A stretch of 64,000 nucleotides of DNA from Pseudomonas fluorescens. Its GTDB lineage: Bacteria > Pseudomonadota > Gammaproteobacteria > Pseudomonadales > Pseudomonadaceae. This document shows positions 10,315 to 20,078 of this stretch, in pieces. Position 1 is the first letter of the stretch. The number at the start of each line of letters is the position of its first letter. The notes under the pieces are model-generated. The model did not search any database. It had not been told where the DNA came from and saw only the letters and a list, made by a program, of their open reading frames with translations. Position numbers and translations under genes: made by a program. The DNA lies in contig NZ_MRST01000020.1 in NCBI RefSeq assembly GCF_001902145.1, positions 1 through 64,000 on the forward strand. Direction: 5' to 3'.

Positions 10315-10782
10315 ATGTTTTTCCTGATCGCCTACATCAGCAGCGTCGTGCTGATCAACTTCGCCTTCTCCACCGCCCCGCACCTGGACGTCATCTGGTC
10401 CGCCTGGGGTGGCCTGGTATTTATCCTGCGCGACATGGTGCAAACCCGCTTCGGCCATGGCGCGATCATCGCCATGCTCGCGGCGCTGGTGCTCTCCTAT
10501 ATCACCTCCGACCCATCCATTGCCCTGGCCAGTGCCACGGCGTTCGCCGTGTCCGAGTGCATCGACTGGCTGGTGTTCAGCATCACCAAGCGCCCGCTGC
10601 ATGATCGCCTGTGGATAAGTTCGGCGCTGAGCATTCCCCTCGATACCTTTATCTTTTTCGGCCTGATCGGCGCACTTACCCCGGCGGTGGCGGGCACGGC
10701 GTTGGTATCCAAGTTCGCCGGTGTCACCGTGGTCTGGCTGATCATGGCCTGGCGCATCCGCCGGCGGGCTGTCGCCAACTGA
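10315..10782 (+). CDS. VUT family (queuosine-precursor transporter-like) membrane protein
   Basis: A hydrophobic protein of 155 residues with about five membrane segments. It matches the VUT/YhhQ family in the stretch ATAFAVSECIDWLVFSI and the following WISSALSIPLDTFIFF. Members such as YhhQ import queuosine precursors (preQ0/preQ1). This one is shorter than typical members (about 220 residues) because the N-terminal part is missing, so the substrate is uncertain. The start codon lies 13 bases after the REP doublet and the upstream ribosome site is poor. Confidence 0.75.
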   Translation: MFFLIAYISSVVLINFAFSTAPHLDVIWSAWGGLVFILRDMVQTRFGHGAIIAMLAALVLSYITSDPSIALASATAFAVSECIDWLVFSITKRPLHDRLWISSALSIPLDTFIFFGLIGALTPAVAGTALVSKFAGVTVVWLIMAWRIRRRAVAN

Positions 10783-10852
10783 GGCCAATTTTCACAGTTC
10801 ATGTAAAATGCCGGCCTTTCTCCCCCATGATCCGCTCCCCTGAGGACCTGAG

Positions 10853-12034
10853 ATGACCCGAATCGGAACTCCATTGTCGCCAACCGCGACCCGCGTTTTG
10901 CTGTGTGGCTGCGGTGAGCTGGGCAAGGAAGTGGTAATCGAACTGCAACGCCTGGGCGTTGAAGTGATTGCCGTGGATCGCTACGCCAACGCGCCGGCCA
11001 TGCAGGTGGCGCACCGTAGCCATGTGATCAATATGCTTGACGGGGCCGCATTGCGTGCGGTGATCGAGGCGGAGAAGCCGCACTTCATCGTGCCGGAAAT
11101 CGAAGCCATCGCCACCGCCACCCTGGTTGAACTGGAGGCCGAAGGCTTTACCGTAATCCCGACCGCCCGCGCCACATCGCTGACCATGAACCGTGAAGGC
11201 ATCCGTCGCCTGGCCGCTGAAGAGCTGGACCTGCCGACCTCGCCGTACCACTTCGCCGACACCTTCGAAGACTACAGCAAGGCCGTCCAGGACCTGGGCT
11301 TCCCGTGCGTGGTCAAGCCGGTGATGAGTTCGTCGGGCAAGGGCCAGAGCTTGTTGCGCAGCGCTGACGACGTGCAGCAAGCCTGGGACTACGCCCAAGA
11401 GGGCGGGCGTGCCGGCAAGGGCCGGGTGATCATCGAAGGTTTTATCGACTTCGACTACGAAATCACCCTGCTGACCGTGCGCCACATCGGCGGTACCACT
11501 TTCTGCGCGCCGGTGGGTCATCGTCAGGAGAAGGGCGACTATCAGGAGTCCTGGCAGCCGCAGGCCATGAGCCCCATTGCCTTGGCGGAATCCGAGCGCG
11601 TTGCCAAAGCCGTGACCGAAGCCTTGGGTGGCCGTGGCTTGTTTGGCGTGGAATTGTTCATCAAGGACGATCAGGTGTGGTTCAGCGAAGTGTCGCCGCG
11701 CCCCCATGACACTGGCCTGGTGACCCTGATTTCCCAGGACCTGTCGCAGTTTGCCTTGCACGCGCGCGCCATCCTGGGCCTGCCGATCCCGTTGATCCGT
11801 CAGTTCGGGCCTTCGGCGTCGGCCGTGATCCTGGTGGAAGGGCAGTCGACCCAGACGGCGTTTGCCAACCTCGGCGCTGCATTGAGCGAGCCGGATACCG
11901 CGTTGCGTCTGTTTGGTAAGCCAGAAGTGAATGGCCAGCGCCGCATGGGCGTGGCACTGGCGCGGGATGAGTCGATTGACGCGGCTCGGGCCAAGGCGAC
12001 CCGGGCGTCCCAGGCTGTTGTCGTAGAGTTGTAA
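10853..12034 (+). CDS. purT: Formate-dependent phosphoribosylglycinamide formyltransferase (GAR transformylase 2)
   Basis: An ATP-grasp enzyme of 393 residues that makes formyl-GAR from GAR, formate and ATP in purine synthesis. The N-terminal domain starts [22 protein letters not shown]. The ATP-grasp core (about 112-300) includes [36 protein letters not shown] and the metal-binding region [25 protein letters not shown]. The ATG at 10853 is preceded by GAGGACC. It stands alone: a stretch of 70 bases separates it from the transporter and a REP doublet follows. Confidence 0.97.
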   Translation: MTRIGTPLSPTATRVLLCGCGELGKEVVIELQRLGVEVIAVDRYANAPAMQVAHRSHVINMLDGAALRAVIEAEKPHFIVPEIEAIATATLVELEAEGFTVIPTARATSLTMNREGIRRLAAEELDLPTSPYHFADTFEDYSKAVQDLGFPCVVKPVMSSSGKGQSLLRSADDVQQAWDYAQEGGRAGKGRVIIEGFIDFDYEITLLTVRHIGGTTFCAPVGHRQEKGDYQESWQPQAMSPIALAESERVAKAVTEALGGRGLFGVELFIKDDQVWFSEVSPRPHDTGLVTLISQDLSQFALHARAILGLPIPLIRQFGPSASAVILVEGQSTQTAFANLGAALSEPDTALRLFGKPEVNGQRRMGVALARDESIDAARAKATRASQAVVVEL

Positions 12035-12042
12035 GACGGCTC

Positions 12043-12125
12043 CTGTAGGAGCGAGCTTGCTCGCGAAGGTATTTCAGGCACATTGCGGTGTCGGATGTAC
12101 CTTTTTCGCGAGCTCGCTCCTACAG
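12043..12125. repeat. REP doublet, short spacer variant
   Basis: Inverted REP arms (CTGTAGGAGCGAGCTTGCTC at 12043-12062 and its slightly shortened complement at 12106-12125) enclose a spacer unrelated to that of the other doublets. It lies between the convergent purT and transporter genes. Confidence 0.85.
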
Positions 12126-12135
12126 TTTTTGACTT

Positions 12136-13446
12136 TCAGGCAACCTTGTTCAAGTCGTTATCCCGCGTCTCTTTCAGGCACAGCACCGCAATCAAACTTA
12201 GCAACGCTGCCGCCGATACATATCCCCCGACATAACTCAAACCACCCATCGCCACCAGCTTGGTCGCGAAGAACGGCGCCGCCGATGCGCCGACGATCCC
12301 ACCCAGGTTATACGCGGCCGAAGCGCCGGTATAACGCACACGGGTCGGGAACAATTCCGGCAGCAGTGCGCCCATCGGTGCGAAGGTCACGCCCATCAAA
12401 AACAGCTCCAACGCCAGAAACAGCGCCACGGCCCAGGTCGAGCCATGGGTCAGCAGCGGCTCCATGGTAAAGCCCGACAGAATCGCCAGGATTGCGCCGA
12501 CAATCAGCACCGGCTTGCGCCCGTAACGGTCGCTGGCCAAGGCGGCCAGCGGTGTCGCCAGCCCCATGAACAGCACCGCGAAACACAGCAGGCCGAGGAA
12601 GGTTTCACGGCTGTAGCCCAAGGTGGAAACGCCGTAGCTCAACGAAAACGCCGTGGTGATATAGAACAGCGCATAGCACACCACCATCGACGCGGCGCCC
12701 AGCAGTACCGGCAGCCAATGCTGGCTGAACAGTTCCACCAGCGGCACTTTCACTGGTTTTTCCTTGGCCACTGCATTGGCGAACACCGGCGTCTCATGCA
12801 ACTTGAGGCGTGCATACAGGCCCACCATTACCAGTGCGGCGCTGAGGATGAACGGAATGCGCCAGCCCCAGCTGCGAAATTGCTCGTCATTCAGGCTCAT
12901 GGCCAAAATCAGGAACAAACCGTTGGCCGCCAGGAAGCCTATCGACGGGCCCAGTTGCGGGAACATGCCGAACCAGGCGCGCTTGCCCTTGGGAGCATTC
13001 TCGGTCGCCAGCAAGGCCGCGCCGCCCCATTCTCCACCCAGGCCGAGGCCTTGGCCGAAGCGCAAGACACACAAGAGGATCGGGGCCCAGGCGCCGATGC
13101 TGTCGTAGCCCGGCAGCAAGCCGATCAGGGTAGTACATACACCCATCAGTAGCAGTGAAGCCACGAGGGTTGATTTACGGCCGATACGGTCACCGAAGTG
13201 ACCGAACAACGCCGACCCCAGAGGGCGGGCGATAAAAGCGATACCGAAGGTCAGGAACGATGCCAGCATCTGCGCGGTGCCGGAGGTCTGTGGGAAGAAC
13301 ACCGGGCCGATCACCAGGGCGGCAGCCGTGGCATAAATGTAGAAATCGTAGAACTCAATGGCAGTGCCGACGATGCTCGCCGTGGCGACGCGGGCGGTCG
13401 AGTTGGCTGGGGCGGCGCTCGCGGCCTCTTGGTAGGTGGTGCTCAT
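12136..13446 (-). CDS. MFS transporter, metabolite:H+ symporter (MHS) family
   Basis: An inner-membrane transporter of 436 residues with 12 predicted segments. MHS-family marks are IVGTAIEFYDFYIYATAAAL in the first segment, the loop LFGHFGDRIGRKSTLV, GLGLGGEWGGAALLATENAP, and the second-half loop SDRYGRKPVL. Relatives carry shikimate, citrate, alpha-ketoglutarate, proline/betaine and similar compounds; the substrate here cannot be predicted. It is monocistronic, with no catabolic genes nearby. The 268 bases upstream (13447-13714) contain its promoter region, but I see no clear boxes and no further gene. Confidence 0.88.
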   Translation of the reverse strand: MSTTYQEAASAAPANSTARVATASIVGTAIEFYDFYIYATAAALVIGPVFFPQTSGTAQMLASFLTFGIAFIARPLGSALFGHFGDRIGRKSTLVASLLLMGVCTTLIGLLPGYDSIGAWAPILLCVLRFGQGLGLGGEWGGAALLATENAPKGKRAWFGMFPQLGPSIGFLAANGLFLILAMSLNDEQFRSWGWRIPFILSAALVMVGLYARLKLHETPVFANAVAKEKPVKVPLVELFSQHWLPVLLGAASMVVCYALFYITTAFSLSYGVSTLGYSRETFLGLLCFAVLFMGLATPLAALASDRYGRKPVLIVGAILAILSGFTMEPLLTHGSTWAVALFLALELFLMGVTFAPMGALLPELFPTRVRYTGASAAYNLGGIVGASAAPFFATKLVAMGGLSYVGGYVSAAALLSLIAVLCLKETRDNDLNKVA

Positions 13447-13714
13447 GACGTTATCCCTGACGGTTATTGCGCGTTTGGACGCGGATTATTATTGGTCGAA
13501 CACCCATGGATCAGGGCTGTGCGCGGGGCGGCTCGGGATGGGAGCAAACACCGGTCGGACATGGTAAGGCGGTGCCAGGACACGCTGGGTGCGGGTAGCA
13601 CGCGGTCGGGCGGGGCTTGGGTAAGCCGCAGGGATTATAGGAAGGGGTTTGTGGGTTTGGGAACCCGATCGGTTGAATACAGCAGATCAAGTGTGGAAGC
13701 GGGCTGGCAGGCGG

Positions 13715-14953
13715 TTAGGCGGCCACTGGCACACGGCTGGTATGCCAGATCAACACTTTGCTCACCCGGTTGTCCTCTGTCTCGAGGATTTCCAGGCGAT
13801 ACCGGCCCACTTTCAGGCATACCGCGCAATCGGGAATGGTCTCCAGCGCCTCGGTCACCAGGCCGTTGAGCGTCTTGGGACCGTCGCTGGGCAGGTGCCA
13901 GCCCAGGCTTTTGTTCAGTTCACGAATCGAGGCGGCGCCGTCGATGATGTAGCGACCATCGGGCTGGGCTTCGATATGCGGGTTATCCACCGCCTGATCG
14001 CTTTCGAATTCGCCGACGATCTCTTCCAGAATATCTTCCAGAGTGATAATGCCCAGCACTTCACCGTACTCGTCCACCACCATGCCCAGGCGCCGCTGCT
14101 GTTTGTGGAAATTCAGCAGTTGCAGCTGCAACGGCGTGCTTTCCGGCACGAAGTAAGGCTCGTGGCAGGCGGCGAGCAGGGCCTCTTTGGTCAGGCTGGC
14201 GTCGGGCAGCAGGTGTTGGACCTGCCGGGTATTGAGCACGGCCTGCACCTGGTTGATGTCGCTGTGGAACACTGGCAGGCGGGTGTGCGGCGAGGTGCGC
14301 AACTGTTCGATGATGTCTTCTATCGACTCATCGAGGTTGATGCCGTCCACTTCGCTGCGCGGCACCAGGATGTCGTTGACCGTGATGTTGTCCAGGGCAT
14401 GGATGCCGGGCAGGCCGGGCGTGCGGTCGGCATCGGTGTCGGGCTCTGGGTCGTCGTCATGGGCGGGCAGGGGCTCGTCGCTGTTTTTCACCACGCCGGA
14501 TTTGCGTGCAAACGGGCGCAATAGCAGCAGGCTGATGCCATTGAGCAGCCAGGCCAGGGGGTAGAGGATTTTCAGCGGCACGCCCAGCAACGTATTGCCA
14601 AAACCCAGCACTGCTTGCGGATGACGGGTAGCCAGGGTGCGGGGCAGGTAGTCGGCCAGCACCAGCAGCCCTGCGCAGGAAATCAGCCAGCCTAGCCAGG
14701 GCCCGTTCTCTGCCCAGGCATAGATCGCCAGCAGGGTGCAGAGAATCACCACGGCGGCGCGGCACAGGCTGTTGCACAGGATCAGGCTATGGCGGGGGAA
14801 GCTCAGGCGCGCGGCCGCCTTGTCGCCCTGGCGTGTACCAGGGCGCAGGGCCAGCAGGTGTTGTTGCGCAGCTTCAATGGCGGTAAACAGCGCCGCCCAT
14901 AAAATCAGCAGGGCAATTACGGCGAGCATCGGCCCTAAGGGCAAGTTGTCCAT
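13715..14953 (-). CDS. CNNM/CorC (HlyC/CorC) family transporter-associated protein
   Basis: A membrane protein of 412 residues. The N-terminal DUF21/CNNM domain (about 1-150) has three or four membrane segments. A CBS pair follows (about 190-320; VNDILVPRSEVDGIN and MVVDEYGEVLGIITLEDILEEIVGE), and a C-terminal CorC_HlyC domain (about 330-405). Family members are linked to magnesium or cobalt efflux. The ATG at 14953 is preferred, since a GTG six bases upstream adds only two residues. It begins 12 bases after the CcsA-like gene ends, so the pair is probably an operon, as next to ffh in other pseudomonads. Confidence 0.87.
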   Translation of the reverse strand: MDNLPLGPMLAVIALLILWAALFTAIEAAQQHLLALRPGTRQGDKAAARLSFPRHSLILCNSLCRAAVVILCTLLAIYAWAENGPWLGWLISCAGLLVLADYLPRTLATRHPQAVLGFGNTLLGVPLKILYPLAWLLNGISLLLLRPFARKSGVVKNSDEPLPAHDDDPEPDTDADRTPGLPGIHALDNITVNDILVPRSEVDGINLDESIEDIIEQLRTSPHTRLPVFHSDINQVQAVLNTRQVQHLLPDASLTKEALLAACHEPYFVPESTPLQLQLLNFHKQQRRLGMVVDEYGEVLGIITLEDILEEIVGEFESDQAVDNPHIEAQPDGRYIIDGAASIRELNKSLGWHLPSDGPKTLNGLVTEALETIPDCAVCLKVGRYRLEILETEDNRVSKVLIWHTSRVPVAA

Positions 14954-14965
14954 GATCACTGCCCG

Positions 14966-15778
14966 TCAGATATGCAGGATGTATTCGCGAACCAGCTTGC
15001 TGCCGAAATAGGCCAGCATCAACAGGCAGAAACCGGCCAGGGTCCAGCGAATGGCCTTGTGCCCACGCCAGCCGAGGCGGTTGCGCCCCCACAGCAGCAC
15101 GCTGAACACCACCCACGCCAGGCACGCCAGCAAGGTTTTATGTACCAGGTGCTGGGCGAACAGGTTTTCGACGAACAGCCAGCCGGAGATCAGCGACAGC
15201 GACAACAAGGTCCAGCCGGCCCACAGGAACCCGAACAGCAGGCTTTCCATGGTTTGCAGCGGCGGGAAGTTCTTGATCAGCCCGGATGGGTGCTTGTGCT
15301 TGAGCTGGTGATCTTGCAGCAGCAGGAGCAGGGCCTGGAACACCGCGATGGTGAACATGCCGTAGGCGAGGATCGACAACAGGATATGCGCAAGGATGCC
15401 CGGCTCCTCGTCGATCACCTGTACGGTGCCAGTAGGGGTGAACTGGGCGAGCAGCACCGTCAGCATTCCCAGGGGGAATAGCAGCACCAGCAGGTTCTCC
15501 ACCGGAATCCGGTAGCAGGCCAGCAGCGTCAGCGCTATGACGGCCGCGGCGATCAGGCTGGCGGCGCTGAAGAAGTCCAGGCCTAGGCCGACCGGGGTCA
15601 TCAGGTGGGTGAACAGGCTGGCGGCATGGGCCAGCAGGGCCAGCACGCCAAGGCCGACGAGCAGACGTTTGTCCGCTTTGGTGCCTTGGGCCAGACGAGT
15701 GCCCTGATAGAGAGTCGCAGCGGCATACAAAATGGCGGCGGCGAGGCTGGGTAGCAAACTGGGTGACAAGGGGAGCAT
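14966..15778 (-). CDS. ypjD: CcsA/YpjD-like inner-membrane protein (cytochrome c assembly family)
   Basis: A membrane protein of 270 residues with about eight segments. It belongs to the cytochrome c assembly (CcsA/CcmC) superfamily, with a tryptophan-poor relative of the WWD region and conserved histidines such as HILLSILAYGMFTIAVFQALLLL and FAQHLVHKTLLACLAWVVF. No heme ligand assignment is possible without alignment. Orthologues lie beside ffh and are called YpjD. The ATG at 15778 starts directly in the first membrane segment; an upstream reading would overlap the ffh promoter region. Confidence 0.82.
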   Translation of the reverse strand: MLPLSPSLLPSLAAAILYAAATLYQGTRLAQGTKADKRLLVGLGVLALLAHAASLFTHLMTPVGLGLDFFSAASLIAAAVIALTLLACYRIPVENLLVLLFPLGMLTVLLAQFTPTGTVQVIDEEPGILAHILLSILAYGMFTIAVFQALLLLLQDHQLKHKHPSGLIKNFPPLQTMESLLFGFLWAGWTLLSLSLISGWLFVENLFAQHLVHKTLLACLAWVVFSVLLWGRNRLGWRGHKAIRWTLAGFCLLMLAYFGSKLVREYILHI

Positions 15779-15860
15779 AAATCCTGGTAGGCAAGCCCGA
15801 AAGGCGTTGAGTTTGGCACACACCTGCGTTGCACGAAAGACTCCCGGGCCAGACAGCGGG

Positions 15861-15889
15861 TGTGCATGGGCGCAGTCTTCGCTATAATC
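15861..15889 (+). promoter_or_regulatory. Probable ffh promoter
   Basis: A perfect TATAAT lies at 15884-15889, with TGTGCA 17 bases upstream (15861-15866) as a weak -35 box. Transcription would begin about 115 bases before the ffh start codon, leaving a sizeable leader. Confidence 0.5.
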
Positions 15890-16010
15890 CGCGACCTGCC
15901 CACGCCGCAGGCTCGGCGAACGCTGTTTTTAATAGCGATTTCCCCCAGCCTGGGCCGCCATTACCTCGGTCTACCTGCATTTCGATGAATAGGGCCTGAA
16001 AGGATCGCGC

Positions 16011-17387
16011 ATGTTTGAAAACTTGACTGACCGTCTCTCGCAGACGCTGCGCCATGTTACCGGCAAGGCCAAGCTGACCGAGGACAATATTAAAGACACC
16101 CTGCGTGAAGTGCGCATGGCGTTGCTGGAAGCCGACGTGGCTTTGCCGGTGGTGAAGGACTTCGTCAACTCGGTCAAGGAGCGTGCGGTCGGCACCGAAG
16201 TGTCCCGCAGCCTGACCCCGGGCCAGGCCTTTGTGAAGATCGTCCAGGCCGAACTCGAAAGCCTGATGGGCGCGGCCAACGAAGACCTGAACCTCAGCGC
16301 CGTGCCGCCAGCCGTCGTGCTGATGGCGGGCCTGCAAGGTGCGGGTAAAACCACCACCGCCGGCAAACTGGCGCGCTTCCTTAAAGAGCGCAAGAAGAAA
16401 TCCGTGATGGTGGTATCGGCCGACGTGTACCGTCCGGCGGCCATCAAGCAGTTGGAAATGCTCGCGGGCGAAGTGGGCGTGACCTTCTTCCCGTCCGACC
16501 TGAGCCAGAAGCCGGTCGACATCGCCAACGCGGCTATTAAAGAAGCCAAGCTCAAGTTCATCGACGTGGTCATCGTCGATACCGCCGGTCGCCTGCACAT
16601 CGACGAAGAGATGATGGGCGAGATCAAGGCGCTGCATGCCGCGATCAACCCGGTCGAGACCCTGTTCGTGGTCGACGCCATGACCGGCCAGGACGCGGCC
16701 AACACCGCCAAGGCCTTTGGTGACGCACTGCCGCTGACCGGCGTGATCCTTACCAAGGTCGACGGCGACGCCCGTGGCGGTGCCGCGCTGTCGGTACGTG
16801 CCATTACTGGCAAGCCGATCAAGTTCATCGGTATGGGCGAGAAGAGCGAAGCGCTCGAGCCGTTCCACCCTGAGCGTATCGCCTCGCGCATCCTCGGCAT
16901 GGGTGACGTGCTCAGCCTGATCGAGCAGGCCGAAGCCACGCTCGACAAGGACAAGGCCGACAAACTGGCCAAGAAGCTGAAGAAGGGCAAGGGCTTCGAC
17001 CTCGAAGACTTCCGCGACCAGCTGCAACAGATGAAGAACATGGGCGGCCTCGGCGGCCTGATGGACAAGCTGCCCAACATCGGCGGTGTGAACCTGGCGC
17101 AAATGGGCAACGCCCAGGGCGCGGCAGAGAAGCAGTTCAAGCAGATGGAAGCCATCATCAATTCCATGACCCCGGCCGAGCGCCGCGACCCTGAGCTGAT
17201 CAGCGGTTCGCGCAAGCGCCGGATCGCCATGGGCTCCGGCACCCAGGTGCAGGACATCGGTCGCTTGATCAAGCAGCACAAGCAGATGCAGAAGATGATG
17301 AAGAAATTCTCCGCCAAGGGCGGTATGGCCAAGATGATGCGCGGCATGGGCGGTATGTTGCCCGGCGGCGGCATGCCTAAAATGTAA
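16011..17387 (+). CDS. ffh: Signal recognition particle protein Ffh (SRP54)
   Basis: The GTPase of SRP, 458 residues, which targets nascent membrane proteins to FtsY at the inner membrane. The N domain covers about 1-95. The G domain has GLQGAGKTTTAGKLA (P loop), VDTAGRLHIDEEM and TKVDGDARGGAAL. The methionine-rich M domain, from about residue 330, includes SGSRKRRIAMGSG for 4.5S RNA binding and ends in a run of methionine and glycine (MMRGMGGMLPGGGMPKM). Length and domain order are normal. A ribosome site (AAAGGAT) precedes the ATG. Confidence 0.98.
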   Translation: MFENLTDRLSQTLRHVTGKAKLTEDNIKDTLREVRMALLEADVALPVVKDFVNSVKERAVGTEVSRSLTPGQAFVKIVQAELESLMGAANEDLNLSAVPPAVVLMAGLQGAGKTTTAGKLARFLKERKKKSVMVVSADVYRPAAIKQLEMLAGEVGVTFFPSDLSQKPVDIANAAIKEAKLKFIDVVIVDTAGRLHIDEEMMGEIKALHAAINPVETLFVVDAMTGQDAANTAKAFGDALPLTGVILTKVDGDARGGAALSVRAITGKPIKFIGMGEKSEALEPFHPERIASRILGMGDVLSLIEQAEATLDKDKADKLAKKLKKGKGFDLEDFRDQLQQMKNMGGLGGLMDKLPNIGGVNLAQMGNAQGAAEKQFKQMEAIINSMTPAERRDPELISGSRKRRIAMGSGTQVQDIGRLIKQHKQMQKMMKKFSAKGGMAKMMRGMGGMLPGGGMPKM

Positions 17388-17537
17388 AAGTTTCGAGCGG
17401 GAGTTCACTCCTGCTCCGACCCACAGGGATGTGGGATCTCCAGCAAACCCGCCGTTGGCGGGCGCTGACTCGCCGTTTTAACCGACGGCTCTATAGCAGA
17501 TCTGGATGGCACGCTGATAGGCGCCAGAAAAAGACAT

Positions 17538-17565
17538 TTGCAAAAGTCCGGATATTCCTTAGAAT
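17538..17565 (+). promoter_or_regulatory. Promoter of the rpsP-rimM-trmD-rplS operon
   Basis: TTGCAA (17538-17543) and TAGAAT (17560-17565) are 16 bases apart and lie about 70 bases before rpsP. The rest of the ffh-rpsP gap (17388-17637) contains GC-rich hairpins (CCCACA/TGTGGG at 17420-17435 and CCCGCC/GGCGGG at 17448-17462) without T-runs, so termination after ffh is not obvious. Confidence 0.7.
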
Positions 17566-17637
17566 ATGCGGCCTTTCGGGCACCTATGCCCGCTGTGCAT
17601 TTAGATTTGCAGCACCGACTACAGGAACGATGTTCAC

Positions 17638-17889
17638 ATGCTAACAATCCGTCTTGCCCTTGGCGGCTCCAAAAAGCGCCCGTTTTACCACTTGACCGTA
17701 ACCGACAGCCGCAACCCGCGTGACGGTTCGCACAAGGAACAGGTTGGTTTCTTCAACCCTGTTGCTCGTGGTCAAGAAGTTCGTCTGTCCGTGAACCAAG
17801 AGCGCGTAGCCTACTGGCTGAGCGTTGGCGCACAGCCATCCGAGCGCGTTGCAAAACTGTTGAAGGACTCGGCTAAGGCCGCAGCCTGA
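17638..17889 (+). CDS. rpsP: 30S ribosomal protein S16
   Basis: S16 is an 83-residue protein of the small ribosomal subunit. It is recognised from its full-length match, beginning [30 protein letters not shown] and including QVGFFNPVA and [17 protein letters not shown]. It is the first gene of the conserved rpsP-rimM-trmD-rplS operon, five bases before rimM, and has its own promoter upstream. Confidence 0.98.
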   Translation: MLTIRLALGGSKKRPFYHLTVTDSRNPRDGSHKEQVGFFNPVARGQEVRLSVNQERVAYWLSVGAQPSERVAKLLKDSAKAAA

Positions 17890-17894
17890 GCAAT

Positions 17895-18431
17895 ATGAAC
17901 GCGACGCCAGCTGTTGCTGATGATTTGATCGTTATCGGCAAGATTTACTCTGTTCATGGCGTTCGCGGCGAAGTGAAGGTGTATTCCTTTACTGATCCGA
18001 CTGAAAACCTGTTGCAGTACAAGACCTGGACGCTCAAGCGCGAGGGTAGTGTGAAACAGGTTGAGCTGGTCAGTGGACGCGGGAGCGACAAGTTCCTGGT
18101 CGCAAAGCTCAAGGGTCTTGATGATCGTGAAGAAGCTCGTCTTCTGGCCGGTTATGAGATCTGCGTGCCGCGCAACCTGTTCCCTGAATTGACCGACGGC
18201 GAGTACTACTGGTACCAGCTGGAAGGTCTGAAGGTTATTGATCAACTCGGGCAATTGCTGGGGAAAATCGATCATCTTCTGGAAACCGGCGCCAATGATG
18301 TAATGGTGGTCAAGCCTTGCGCTGGCAGCCTGGATGACCGTGAACGCCTGTTGCCCTATACCGAGCAATGCGTGTTGGCCGTCGACCTGGCCGCGGGCGA
18401 GATGAAGGTGGAATGGGACGCGGACTTCTAA
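17895..18431 (+). CDS. rimM: 16S rRNA processing/30S maturation protein RimM
   Basis: RimM (178 residues) helps mature the 3' head of the 30S subunit and binds S19. The N-terminal RimM domain begins [23 protein letters not shown]. The C-terminal PRC-barrel domain, from about residue 100, has [23 protein letters not shown] and GANDVMVV. It lies in the expected place between rpsP and trmD. Confidence 0.97.
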   Translation: MNATPAVADDLIVIGKIYSVHGVRGEVKVYSFTDPTENLLQYKTWTLKREGSVKQVELVSGRGSDKFLVAKLKGLDDREEARLLAGYEICVPRNLFPELTDGEYYWYQLEGLKVIDQLGQLLGKIDHLLETGANDVMVVKPCAGSLDDRERLLPYTEQCVLAVDLAAGEMKVEWDADF

Positions 18432-18433
18432 GC

Positions 18434-19186
18434 GTGGCTAATTTGCGCATTGAAGTGATCAGTTTGTTTCCCGAGATGTTCTCCGCCATCAGCGAGTACG
18501 GCATCACCAGTCGGGCGGTGAAACAGGGGCTGTTGCAGCTCACCTGTTGGAACCCGCGAGACTACACGACGGATCGACATCACACTGTGGACGATCGCCC
18601 ATTTGGCGGTGGCCCGGGCATGGTGATGAAGATCAAGCCCCTGGAAGACGCGTTGGTTCAGGCCAAGGCAGCCGCCGGGGAGAAGGCGAAGGTGATTTAC
18701 CTGTCCCCTCAAGGCCGTCAGCTGAAACAGGCGGCGGTACGCGAACTGGCGAATGAGGAAAGTTTGATCCTGATTGCCGGTCGCTATGAAGGCATTGACG
18801 AGCGTTTTATTGAAGCTCATGTCGATGAAGAGTGGTCGATTGGGGACTATGTCCTGTCTGGCGGCGAGCTGCCGGCGATGGTCCTGATAGATGCGGTTAC
18901 ACGACTGCTGCCCGGAGCTTTAGGGCATGCGGACTCCGCGGAGGAAGATTCCTTCACGGATGGTTTGCTGGATTGCCCGCACTACACCCGTCCGGAGGTG
19001 TATGTGGATCAGCGTGTTCCCGACGTATTGCTAAGTGGCAATCACGCACACATCCGGCGTTGGCGTTTACAGCAGTCCCTTGGTCGGACCTATGAACGAC
19101 GCGCCGATCTTCTGGAAAGCCGCTCGCTTTCTGGAGAAGAGAAGAAGCTGCTCGAGGAATACATCCTCGCGCGGGACGATAGTTAA
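18434..19186 (+). CDS. trmD: tRNA (guanine-37-N1)-methyltransferase
   Basis: A SPOUT methyltransferase of 250 residues that makes m1G37 in tRNAs and prevents frameshifting. Recognisable segments are [13 protein letters not shown] at the start, [34 protein letters not shown] and [20 protein letters not shown] (the knot that binds AdoMet). The GTG at 18434, two bases after the rimM stop, is preferred because it gives the normal N-terminus; the in-frame ATG at 18413 has AAGGTGGA immediately against it with no spacing. Confidence 0.96.
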   Translation: MANLRIEVISLFPEMFSAISEYGITSRAVKQGLLQLTCWNPRDYTTDRHHTVDDRPFGGGPGMVMKIKPLEDALVQAKAAAGEKAKVIYLSPQGRQLKQAAVRELANEESLILIAGRYEGIDERFIEAHVDEEWSIGDYVLSGGELPAMVLIDAVTRLLPGALGHADSAEEDSFTDGLLDCPHYTRPEVYVDQRVPDVLLSGNHAHIRRWRLQQSLGRTYERRADLLESRSLSGEEKKLLEEYILARDDS

Positions 19187-19231
19187 CAACGTATCGATGG
19201 TAGGTCCATTGACTTACCTTAGGAGCACAGC

Positions 19232-19582
19232 ATGACTAACAAAATCATCCTTGCACTCGAAGCAGAGCAGATGACCAAAGAGATCCCTACCTTTGCCCCG
19301 GGCGACACCATTGTCGTTCAGGTGAAAGTGAAGGAAGGCGACCGTTCGCGTCTGCAAGCGTTCGAAGGCGTGGTAATCGCCAAGCGTAACCGTGGTGTGA
19401 ACAGTGCTTTCACTGTTCGTAAAATCTCCAACGGTGTTGGCGTAGAGCGTACTTTCCAGACCTACAGCCCGCAAATCGACAGCATGGCCGTCAAGCGTCG
19501 CGGTGACGTACGTAAAGCCAAGCTGTACTACCTGCGTGACCTGTCCGGTAAAGCAGCTCGCATCAAGGAAAAACTGGCTTAA
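19232..19582 (+). CDS. rplS: 50S ribosomal protein L19
   Basis: L19 (116 residues) lies at the interface of the two ribosomal subunits. The match covers the full length: [34 protein letters not shown] and [32 protein letters not shown]. The ATG follows a strong AGGAG site. It closes the rpsP operon and is followed by a clear terminator. Confidence 0.98.
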
Positions 19583-19601
19583 GTCCAGCTTCCCGATGCA
19601 G

Positions 19602-19629
19602 AAAAAAGCAGCCTACGGGCTGCTTTTTT
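19602..19629 (+). terminator. Rho-independent terminator of the rpsP operon
   Basis: AAAAAAGCAGCC / GGGCTGCTTTTTT form a strong stem with a short loop, followed by T residues, about 20 bases after the rplS stop. Confidence 0.92.
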
Positions 19630-19664
19630 GTGCCTGAAATTTGCCTATCTGCCGGTATTGACCC

Positions 19665-20078
19665 ATGACCACCCGCCTCGAAGAAATCCAGCGCCGCACC
19701 GACCTGTCGGTCACCCACGTGACCAAGGCCGTCTTCCCGCCCACCACCAACCACCACAACACCCTGTTCGGCGGCACCGCCCTGGCGTGGATGGACGAAG
19801 TGTCGTTCATCACCGCCACGCGTTTCTGTCGCTTGCCTTTGGTGACGGTCTCCACCGACCGTATCGACTTCAACCACGCGATCCCGGCGGGCTCTATCGT
19901 TGAGCTGATCGGTCGGGTGATCAAGGTTGGCAACACCAGCCTCAAGGTCGAGGTTGAAGTGTTCGTGGAGAGCATGAGCGCTGATGGCCGTGAAAAGGCG
20001 ATCCAGGGCGTGTTCAGCTTCGTCGCGATTGACGCGGATAAACGCCCTGTCCCGGTACTGCCTGGCTTTGTTGACTGA
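19665..20078 (+). CDS. Acyl-CoA thioesterase, YciA-like hotdog protein
   Basis: A single hotdog-fold protein of 137 residues that should hydrolyse acyl-CoAs. The family motif NHHNTLFGGTALAWMDEVSFITA contains the conserved asparagine and aspartate; VDRIDF-like TVSTDRIDFNHAIPAGSIVEL follows. The acyl-chain range cannot be predicted. Its stop codon abuts that of the convergent antiporter gene with no bases between. It lies 35 bases after the rplS terminator and has no obvious promoter boxes. Confidence 0.9.
   Translation: MTTRLEEIQRRTDLSVTHVTKAVFPPTTNHHNTLFGGTALAWMDEVSFITATRFCRLPLVTVSTDRIDFNHAIPAGSIVELIGRVIKVGNTSLKVEVEVFVESMSADGREKAIQGVFSFVAIDADKRPVPVLPGFVD

Noticed and set aside
17420..17462. 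GC-rich hairpins after ffh as an intrinsic terminator
   Set aside because: Neither stem is followed by a T-run, so termination cannot be claimed.
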